Origin: Bacteroidales bacterium
Lineage (GTDB): Bacteria; Bacteroidota; Bacteroidia; Bacteroidales; P3
Reading direction: 5' to 3'
Length of the DNA: 5,087 nucleotides
NCBI GenBank assembly: GCA_017560705.1
Contig: JAFZEK010000039.1
Span: forward strand, 1-5,087
Made by a program: the position numbers and the translations under genes. The notes beneath the pieces were generated by a model, which was given only the letters and a program-made list of their open reading frames with translations, made no database searches and was not told where the DNA came from. Shown here one piece after another: positions 1 through 5,087 of this stretch (positions within the stretch are counted from its first letter, which is position 1; the number at the start of each line of letters is the position of its first letter).

Positions 1-1185
1 AAAAAAGGAGCCAAGAGCAAGAAAGAGCCTATTCCGGAAATGGAATTGCCCTACAACAGCAATGACTGCTTGTTTGCTATAGACCTTAAAGCCGACATTC
101 CTTTTGGCCCTGCCCAAGCACCTAAAGGTGGTGGACGAATAATGGAAATACAACGTGATTCCAAGAATCCTCATGTTTTCGAAGTGGAACACAATACCGT
201 ATGGTACAAGTTTGTAGCTCCTTACACTGGTCAGTTGTATCTTGAAATTACACCTACCGATCCAAAAGACGACTACGACTTTTTGGTATACAAGTACACT
301 AACCAATATTTCACCAACAACCTTACAGCTGGTAAAATCAAACCTATAGTATCCAACCTTTCTCTTCCCGATTCTGTAGCAAAAGGTTGCACTGGTATTT
401 CTGACAAAGGTACAAAGAAATATGTAAGCAAGAACGACACCATGCCTTACTCTCAACCTTTTGAAGTTAAACTAGGTGAAGTATACTATATAGTGCTTGA
501 CCACCCTGCTTACGAAGGCAAAGGTCACACTATCAAAGCTCACATACATGTAGAATCCATCGAACCTAAAGTTATAGTGTACGATGACAAACAAAAGAAG
601 AGTATACCAGTAGAACTATTGTTGATAGAAAAGAACACCGACAACAGAGTGGTACTTAAAGACAACAATTTCAAGAATGGTAAATTCAAACTTGTTCCAA
701 AGTTCAACTATGCTTTGTATGTAAAGAAAGACGGCTATTTCTCTGTATACCGCGATTTCAACGCTAACATTTTCTTGGAAGACACTCTTCTACGCATAAA
801 GATGAATAAGATAGAAAAAGGCGTTAAGTTCCAACTATCGGAAGTATACTTCGAAGAGGCTGGCACCGTACTTATGAAAGAAAGTGACTCACTTCTTATG
901 ATATACGTTCAAAAATTCTTGAACCACCCCGAAGTGTCGTTCAATATCAAAGGCTACGTAAACACCTACGGTTTCGACGTGGATGCTGATATGAAAAACT
1001 CTTTAGAAAGAGCTACTGCTGTTCAAGAGTTCTTTATAAAGAATGGTATAAATAAGAATAGAATCACCGTGTCGGGCATGTCGAAAAGCGACATACGCAA
1101 GACTACCAACGAAAATATGAAAGATGGTAAACCTAATACGGTGAAAATAGAGATTACGATAACCGATATTGTCAAAAAGCCATAG
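1..1185 (+). CDS. OmpA-family envelope protein, 5'-truncated by window edge
   Basis: The reading frame is open from base 1 to the TAG at 1183-1185, so the ATG at 40 is probably internal and the true start lies upstream. Residues are numbered from that ATG. Residues ~5-172 look like a beta-sandwich (PPC-like) domain common in Bacteroidota surface proteins: an NDC..AI opening, VWYKF at 54-58, DYDFLVYKY at 78-86 and a late GEVYYIVLDH at 146-155. Residues ~175-255 resemble a carboxypeptidase-regulatory-like domain (IPVELLLIEK, then KNGKFKL and KKDGYF). Residues ~261-376 are an OmpA C-terminal domain: VYFEEAG, FNIKGYVNTYG, LERATAV, then GINKNRITVSGM. OmpA domains normally bind peptidoglycan in the periplasm, so an envelope-anchored structural role is inferred. 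The usual ligand-binding Asp of the TDxxG motif appears to be Asn308; the Arg of the LSxxRA-type motif is kept (Arg324). A regulatory-like domain before OmpA recalls T9SS PorE, but no TPR or WD40 repeats are visible. A signal peptide or lipobox cannot be assessed. Confidence 0.85.
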   Translation, partial: KKGAKSKKEPIPEMELPYNSNDCLFAIDLKADIPFGPAQAPKGGGRIMEIQRDSKNPHVFEVEHNTVWYKFVAPYTGQLYLEITPTDPKDDYDFLVYKYTNQYFTNNLTAGKIKPIVSNLSLPDSVAKGCTGISDKGTKKYVSKNDTMPYSQPFEVKLGEVYYIVLDHPAYEGKGHTIKAHIHVESIEPKVIVYDDKQKKSIPVELLLIEKNTDNRVVLKDNNFKNGKFKLVPKFNYALYVKKDGYFSVYRDFNANIFLEDTLLRIKMNKIEKGVKFQLSEVYFEEAGTVLMKESDSLLMIYVQKFLNHPEVSFNIKGYVNTYGFDVDADMKNSLERATAVQEFFIKNGINKNRITVSGMSKSDIRKTTNENMKDGKPNTVKIEITITDIVKKP

Positions 1186-1241
1186 CTTCGTATGGCAATA
1201 TTAGGCTTGTGTTTGACTACTCATAACATTATCATATTTAG

Positions 1242-1276
1242 AGCCGAACAGCTATTTCTTGTTCGGCTTTTTCTTT
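1242..1276 (+). terminator. Rho-independent terminator of the OmpA-family gene
   Basis: A perfect 9-bp stem, AGCCGAACA (1242-1250) with TGTTCGGCT (1260-1268), encloses a 9-nt loop. It is followed by a T-rich tract (T at 1268-1272, C, then TTT). It lies 57 bases after the stop codon of the upstream gene, which places the end of that transcription unit before the beta-barrel gene. Confidence 0.88.
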
Positions 1277-1289
1277 AATACTATAGTTG
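1259..1289 (+). promoter_or_regulatory. Candidate promoter of the beta-barrel gene
   Basis: TATAGTTG at 1282-1289 differs at one position from the Bacteroidota -7 consensus TAnnTTTG. A TTG at 1259-1261 lies 20 bases upstream, a suitable distance for the -33 element. The -33 element would sit inside the 3' arm of the preceding terminator. Transcription would then start around 1295, leaving a leader of about 80 nt. No better match is present between the terminator and the ATG, but this remains a weak call. Confidence 0.3.
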
Positions 1290-1299
1290 TCATCCTCTA

Positions 1300-1316
1300 T
1301 TGTTCTGATAGAACAA
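1300..1316. repeat. 7-bp perfect inverted repeat in the leader of the beta-barrel gene
   Basis: TTGTTCT (1300-1306), a GAT spacer and AGAACAA (1310-1316) form a perfect dyad 61 bases before the start codon. It could be an operator, or a hairpin near the 5' end of the mRNA if the candidate promoter just upstream is used. It is not followed by a T-run, so it is not a terminator. A dyad of this size can arise by chance in AT-rich DNA. Confidence 0.4.
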
Positions 1317-1377
1317 GCCTACAAATACACCCTACTGTAAAAGAATAAAATAAAGAAATAATAAAATACTAATAACA

Positions 1378-2148
1378 ATGAAAGCATACAACACACTAAA
1401 AACAATAGGATTGAGCTTATTACTAATGGCTATATTGCCCATTACAGCAAAAGCTCAAAAGACAGAGTACTCCATACACTTTGGAGAAACATTACCAGTA
1501 GATAGCTACAGAGCATCCAAAAGCTACGACGGCAACGTTGCATGGCTAAGCAAAACCACATTGGCAGGTGCCGATGTTGGGATAAATCTTGGTGGAAAAA
1601 TGAAATACAACTTCGATGCTGTAGAAGGTCTTGGAATAATAGCTACTATCGACATATTCTACAACGGTGACAACGTAGACGTAGAAAACTGGCAAGAAGA
1701 TAATATCGCTCATCTAAAAGAAGAATATTCTCTAGAAAGAGTATCTATCGTTACTCCTAAATACATAAACATCCCTGTAATGATAGGTATAAACTACGAC
1801 AGAGAAATAAGTAAGAACACCAACTTTTGGGCAGAAACAGCCATCGGTGTAAATGCTAGCAAAATAACAGACCTTATCATCAATATGCCTCAAGTAGAAG
1901 ATAACGACGTTATCTATACTCAACACTACAAGACTATGGCAGGATGGGCTTTCCAAGCTGGAATTGGTATAAAAATGGCTGATAAAATAAGTGTCGGTGT
2001 ACACTACAATTCCCTTGGCAGCATTAAAGTAAAAGGCAAAGCCGAACTAGATGGTGCATTAGCTAATTCTACATATATCGGCTCACGATTCAGCCTACTA
2101 CGCATCTACCCTTCTATGTTCAGCATAAGATTAGGATACCACTTCTAA
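1378..2148 (+). CDS. Secreted outer-membrane beta-barrel protein
   Basis: This is a complete 256-residue protein. Residues 1-26 are a clear Sec signal peptide: Lys at 2 and 8, a hydrophobic core (IGLSLLLMAILPI) and an AKA cleavage site before Gln27. The mature part alternates polar and hydrophobic residues in short stretches separated by polar loops. About eight amphipathic strands can be sketched, near 29-36, 65-78, 84-96, 128-141, 149-160, 189-201, 203-216 and 246-256. The chain ends in a strand closing with Phe (RLGYHF), the usual outer-membrane barrel C-terminus. The segment PKYINIPVMIGINYD (127-141) is typical of the Bacteroidota outer-membrane beta-barrel families (OMP_b-brl, PorT-like). 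The specific function is unknown; a small porin or structural barrel is inferred. The ATG is preceded by an in-frame TAA at 1351-1353 and an A-rich leader without a Shine-Dalgarno sequence, normal for this phylum. Terminators on both sides suggest a single-gene transcript. Confidence 0.9.
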   Translation: MKAYNTLKTIGLSLLLMAILPITAKAQKTEYSIHFGETLPVDSYRASKSYDGNVAWLSKTTLAGADVGINLGGKMKYNFDAVEGLGIIATIDIFYNGDNVDVENWQEDNIAHLKEEYSLERVSIVTPKYINIPVMIGINYDREISKNTNFWAETAIGVNASKITDLIINMPQVEDNDVIYTQHYKTMAGWAFQAGIGIKMADKISVGVHYNSLGSIKVKGKAELDGALANSTYIGSRFSLLRIYPSMFSIRLGYHF

Positions 2149-2177
2149 TATAAATAAGTGTCTCTAGTACATTATAC

Positions 2178-2210
2178 AAAAAGGACTTCTGCTTCAGAAG
2201 TCCTTTTTTT
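2178..2210 (+). terminator. Rho-independent terminator of the beta-barrel gene
   Basis: A perfect 14-bp stem (2178-2191 with 2195-2208) has a core of AGGACTTCTG/CAGAAGTCCT and a 3-nt CTT loop, followed by a run of seven T (2204-2210). It starts 30 bases after the stop codon. Because the stem is flanked by A on the left and T on the right, it could also work on the minus strand as a backup for read-through from hutH. Confidence 0.92.
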
Positions 2211-2338
2211 GTAGGCAAATTACAGCTTTGTTATCTACACGACAATATATCAATAATTGACACTTATACACGGTCTTTATTGTCAAACAAACGTTGCCAC
2301 CAATGAACCATATTAAATAGATACTACCTTATAATATC

Positions 2339-2380
2339 AAAAAAAAGGACTGCCCTGAAATACATGAAGGCAATCCTTTT
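2339..2380 (-). terminator. Rho-independent terminator of hutH
   Basis: GGCAATCCTTTT (2369-2380) and AAAAGGACTGCC (2343-2354) form a 12-bp stem with a 14-nt loop, 30 bases beyond the hutH stop. Read on the minus strand, the one non-Watson-Crick position is a G-U wobble and the stem is followed by up to eight U (complement of A at 2339-2346). On the plus strand the same position is a C-A mismatch, so the element favours the hutH direction. Confidence 0.82.
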
Positions 2381-2410
2381 CACATTGTAGTATTACAATA
2401 AGGAGAAGTA

Positions 2411-3895
2411 TTATAATTCGTATTCGCTTATAAACTTCACCGAATTGTGAATATGTGTATACATAATTTCGTCGTTATCTACGAAGTTTACTACTTTACG
2501 GTATTCGCTTACGAAGTTTTCTATGAAATCCGACGATTTAAGAGGGCGACGGAATTCCAAAGCTTGTGCAGCATTGAAAAGTTCAATAGCCAACACTCTC
2601 TCTACGTTTTGCATCACTTTGTAACACTTAGTAGCAGCATTAGCACCCATACTTACGTGGTCTTCTTGTCCTTGAGATGACTCGATAGAGTCTACTGAAG
2701 CAGGTGTACATAACTGTTTAGTTTGGCTTACGATAGAAGCAGCAGTATATTGAGGTATCATAAAACCGCTGTTAAGACCAGGGTTAGCCACTAGGAAGTG
2801 AGGCAATCCACGTTTTCCAGCTATAAGCTGATAAGTACGGCGTTCAGAGATATTACCAAGTTCAGCAACGGCGATAGCAAGGAAATCTAATACCAATGCC
2901 AATGGTTGACCGTGGAAGTTACCGGCAGACACTACCATATCTTGATCAGGGAAGACTGTAGGATTATCGGTGGCACTATTAATTTCTGTTTCTATAACAG
3001 AAGCAATGTATGCTACGCTGTCTTTGGAAGCACCATGCACTTGAGGCACGCAACGGAACGAATAAGGGTCTTGTACATGTTCTTTATGACGTGCTATTAT
3101 TTGACTACCTTGTGTATAACGGCGGATGTTGCGAGCAGTGTCTAGCTGTCCTTTATGAGGACGTACTATATGCACTTCGTCGCAGAATGGTTCTATTCTA
3201 CCATCGAAAGCATCTAAAGATACAGACATAATCATATCTGCCAATGCTACCAATCTGTTAGCTTTAAGCAAGCACCATGTTCCGAAAGCACTCATAAACT
3301 GAGTTCCGTTAAGCAATGCCAAACCTTCTTTGCTTTGTAGCTCTATGCTTTCCCAACCAAATATTTTGTTCACTTCCTCAGCAGAGCAACGTTTTCCGTT
3401 GTAATATACTTCACCAAGCCCTAACAATGGCAAGCATAAGTGAGCCAAAGGAGCCAAGTCGCCGGAAGCTCCTAAAGAACCTTGTTGGTAAACAACAGGA
3501 TATACACCATTATTGAAGAAATCTATCAAACGTTGAACAGTTTGCAATTGCACTCCGGAGTGTCCGTAAGAAAGAGATTGAATCTTCATAAGAAGCATTA
3601 ATTTCACTACTTCTTGAGGTACTTCGTCACCTACACCACAAGCATGTGACATCACTAGGTTCTTTTGCAATTGAGAAAGTTCTTCTTTACTTACACTGAT
3701 ATTACACAAAGAACCAAAACCTGTAGTTACACCATAGATAGGTTCTTTTTGTGTTTCCATCTTATTATCCAAGTACGAACGGCACTTTTGTATGCGAGCA
3801 ATAGCATCTTCAGATAATGCCAACTGCATATTTTGTGCAATGATTTCTTTCACACGTTCTATTGTAAAACGTTCTGAACTAATGTAATGAATCAT
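2411..3895 (-). CDS. hutH: Histidine ammonia-lyase (histidase)
   Basis: This cytoplasmic enzyme removes ammonia from L-histidine to give trans-urocanate, the first step of histidine degradation. The 494-residue length is close to the usual ~500 of bacterial HutH. The Ala-Ser-Gly triad that cyclises to the MIO cofactor is at 143-145 in GSLGASGDLAPLAHL. Other expected active-site residues are Tyr54 (YGVTTGFG), Ser83-His84 (SHACGVG), Asn196 (GLALLNGTQ), Tyr278 and Arg281 (VQDPYSFRC), Phe327 (GNFHGQP) and Glu411 (GQEDHVSM). The Gln-Glu pair and the QDPYS motif favour histidase over tyrosine or phenylalanine ammonia-lyases, which usually carry NQD or NQN there. The ATG at 3895 is well placed, since an in-frame TAA lies two codons upstream. 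The gene has its own likely promoter and terminator. No hutU, hutI or formiminotransferase gene is in the window, so the rest of the pathway must lie elsewhere if present. Confidence 0.95.
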   Translation of the reverse strand: MIHYISSERFTIERVKEIIAQNMQLALSEDAIARIQKCRSYLDNKMETQKEPIYGVTTGFGSLCNISVSKEELSQLQKNLVMSHACGVGDEVPQEVVKLMLLMKIQSLSYGHSGVQLQTVQRLIDFFNNGVYPVVYQQGSLGASGDLAPLAHLCLPLLGLGEVYYNGKRCSAEEVNKIFGWESIELQSKEGLALLNGTQFMSAFGTWCLLKANRLVALADMIMSVSLDAFDGRIEPFCDEVHIVRPHKGQLDTARNIRRYTQGSQIIARHKEHVQDPYSFRCVPQVHGASKDSVAYIASVIETEINSATDNPTVFPDQDMVVSAGNFHGQPLALVLDFLAIAVAELGNISERRTYQLIAGKRGLPHFLVANPGLNSGFMIPQYTAASIVSQTKQLCTPASVDSIESSQGQEDHVSMGANAATKCYKVMQNVERVLAIELFNAAQALEFRRPLKSSDFIENFVSEYRKVVNFVDNDEIMYTHIHNSVKFISEYEL

Positions 3896-3941
3896 GAGTT
3901 ATATATTTTCTTTATATTATTATTACTATATTTTTATTCTG

Positions 3942-3973
3942 CAAAATTACACATAATATCTCAATTTTGGAAA
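3942..3973 (-). promoter_or_regulatory. Probable promoter of hutH (Bacteroidota type)
   Basis: Read on the minus strand, TAATTTTG (complement of 3942-3949) matches the Bacteroidota -7 box TAnnTTTG exactly. A TTTC (complement of 3970-3973) lies 20 bases upstream and can serve as a weak -33 element. Transcription would begin near 3935, giving a leader of about 40 nt that is almost pure A and T and lacks a Shine-Dalgarno sequence. The match is to the box of the primary sigma factor of this phylum; the -33 half is imperfect. Confidence 0.6.
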
Positions 3974-4036
3974 CAGAAAAGCAATAAAGAACGTTTTTCC
4001 ATTATTACAATTTCCTACTTTTGAGTTTTTTCTATG

Positions 4037-5087
4037 CTAGTCCACCACTACCTTTTCTACAAAGTGACGACTACCATCCTTCACTATATAGAATAAGTAT
4101 ACACCGGGTTTCAAAGTCCATTCTAGCGAAGTTGTATTGGCTGATATATGCTTCACTCCTATCTGTCTGCCACTAAGGTCTGTTACCAAAACATCTACAT
4201 CATCTTTAAGGTCAGAGATATTTATGTTCACTAAACCTTTGGACGGATTAGGATACACTGTTAGCTTATAAGTATCATCAGCAGTTTCGCCAATACCTAC
4301 AAGTTCTTTATAGCCTACAGCTAGAGTATACTCACCTTGTTTCAAATCGTCGCACACCATATATCCTTGCTTGTTTCCTTCACGCTTTACAGATATAGGC
4401 ACCCAATCGGCACTAGCATTCGGACGATATAACAATATCAGAGAGTCGACAGAATTAGAACGATCCAAGAAACCTTTATCTAGGTAGGCATAGCTAGAAT
4501 TGGATGAATGCACAGCATATAAGAACTTAGCTGTAATCTTGTTATCTCCGGGCAACGAACCAGTCACTTTCCAATACCTATTTTTCGACATTCTTTTAAT
4601 GGCAGGATGCATGGAAGCTGAACTATCCGGAGCTACAAAATGATGATCTATATGTATCCACGCCGGTTCTTTATACGTAGTAGCTTTAATTGACATATAG
4701 ACATTGTTCATATTATTCATTCTGGAATCCGTAATGCTTAGCTGTTCAGTAGTCACAGCATCGGATATATCGTCGGTGTAATCCACTATTGCAAAAGCAG
4801 GTTCAAAAGGCAATGAAAACGACTGCGAACCACTCACACCTTGAAATTCAACAATACGAGAAGTTGTATCCATTGAGGAGGAAAAGAAAGTAATAGGCAC
4901 TTTGCTATGAGCAAGAGGCTCTGTAGCAGCTAATAATCTCAGACGTAAATACACTGTAACAGAAGTGCCATTCACTGCCATAGAATCCATGGTATAATCG
5001 AGAAAACCAGGACCAAAGATATGAAAATCAAAGAACGCTGTAAGATCTACACCGCTATACACCGAAAGAGAATCTCTGATAGCTGTT
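4037..5087 (-). CDS. T9SS-exported protein, C-terminal part; possible M1-family peptidase
   Basis: The frame is open from the right edge to the TAG at 4037-4039, so the start lies outside the window; the GTG at 5062 is only an internal in-frame codon. Residues are numbered from that GTG. The last ~77 residues (265-341) are a type A T9SS sorting domain: VYPNPSKG at 269-276, a DLSGRQI turn at 295-301, LKPGVYLFYI at 317-326 and terminal KVVV. This domain directs export across the outer membrane and is normally removed on the cell surface. The preceding ~260 residues are beta-rich. Segments such as FEPAFAIVDYTDDISDA (86-102), HIDHHFVAPDS (137-147), NRYWKVTG (161-168) and SVDSLILLYR (204-213) resemble, from memory, the region after the catalytic domain in Bacteroidota M1 metallopeptidases. 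The zinc motif HExxH would lie upstream, so the enzyme assignment is tentative. No hairpin terminator is seen in the 141 bases before hutH, so some read-through is possible. Confidence 0.85.
   Translation of the reverse strand, partial: TAIRDSLSVYSGVDLTAFFDFHIFGPGFLDYTMDSMAVNGTSVTVYLRLRLLAATEPLAHSKVPITFFSSSMDTTSRIVEFQGVSGSQSFSLPFEPAFAIVDYTDDISDAVTTEQLSITDSRMNNMNNVYMSIKATTYKEPAWIHIDHHFVAPDSSASMHPAIKRMSKNRYWKVTGSLPGDNKITAKFLYAVHSSNSSYAYLDKGFLDRSNSVDSLILLYRPNASADWVPISVKREGNKQGYMVCDDLKQGEYTLAVGYKELVGIGETADDTYKLTVYPNPSKGLVNINISDLKDDVDVLVTDLSGRQIGVKHISANTTSLEWTLKPGVYLFYIVKDGSRHFVEKVVVD

Noticed and set aside
40..42. ATG at 40 as the true start of the OmpA-family gene
   Set aside because: The frame is open to base 1, the residues after this ATG already belong to a folded domain, and no signal peptide or lipobox follows it.
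1732..2004. 90-codon open frame on the minus strand inside the beta-barrel gene
   Set aside because: It lies wholly inside a gene with a signal peptide and barrel features on the other strand, has no recognisable domain, and is rich in Tyr, Val and Ser as expected for an antisense shadow.
2241..2286. Inverted repeats GACAATA/TATTGTC and TTGACA/TGTCAA as a small RNA or operator
   Set aside because: The arms are short, overlap one another, sit in AT-rich DNA, and have no associated promoter or T-run.
2447..3516. Several 66-79-codon open frames on the plus strand opposite hutH
   Set aside because: hutH is strongly conserved over this whole span, and the plus-strand frames overlap each other and show no domain, leader or promoter.
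2411..3895. Tyrosine or phenylalanine ammonia-lyase (for example of a pigment cluster) instead of histidase
   Set aside because: The QED motif at 410-412, VQDPYSFRC and ASGDLAPLAHL are histidase-like, and no aryl-polyene or flexirubin genes are nearby.
3969..4002. Possible terminator hairpin after the T9SS gene (GGAAAAAC / GTTTCC on the minus strand)
   Set aside because: The pairing is short, needs bulges and is not followed by a U-run.
4016..4023. TACTTTTG on the plus strand, a perfect TAnnTTTG box
   Set aside because: It would drive transcription antisense to the T9SS gene with no plus-strand gene downstream and no clear -33 TTG. Such octamers occur by chance in AT-rich DNA.
5060..5062. 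GTG as the start codon of the T9SS protein
   Set aside because: The frame stays open to the window edge with no signal peptide after the GTG, and a T9SS cargo needs one, so the start must lie further upstream.

Overview
The window comes from a low-GC member of the Bacteroidota. The evidence is a type IX secretion (T9SS) type A C-terminal sorting domain, an OmpA-family envelope protein, a short outer-membrane beta-barrel protein, A-rich leaders without a Shine-Dalgarno sequence, and a perfect Bacteroidota -7 box (TAnnTTTG) in front of the ammonia-lyase gene. A T9SS cargo makes Bacteroides itself less likely, but genus cannot be fixed from this sequence.

Layout. Bases 1-1185 (+) hold the 3' part of an envelope protein: a beta-sandwich domain, a carboxypeptidase-regulatory-like domain and an OmpA C-terminal domain. 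It ends at a strong hairpin terminator (1242-1276). A short leader with a 7-bp perfect inverted repeat (1300-1316) precedes a 256-codon gene (1378-2148, +) for a secreted outer-membrane beta-barrel protein, closed by a 14-bp hairpin terminator (2178-2210). Between 2211 and 2338 I see no gene, RNA or convincing promoter, only weak AT-rich inverted repeats such as GACAATA/TATTGTC. From 2339 everything is on the minus strand: the hutH terminator, a complete histidine ammonia-lyase gene (2411-3895), its likely promoter (about 3942-3973), and the 3' part of a T9SS-exported protein (4037 to the right edge) whose C-terminal region resembles Bacteroidota M1-family peptidases.

The two blocks converge on the 2149-2410 gap, each with its own terminator, so the genes look like separate transcription units rather than one operon. 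There is a loose theme of envelope proteins plus extracellular peptide and amino-acid use: a secreted (possibly peptidase) protein lies next to the first enzyme of histidine breakdown. That link is inference only. No mobile element, CRISPR array, tRNA, rRNA or defence system is visible. I found no convincing new system; the points most worth checking are the domain combination and altered peptidoglycan-site residue of the first protein, the stand-alone hutH, and the identity of the T9SS cargo.
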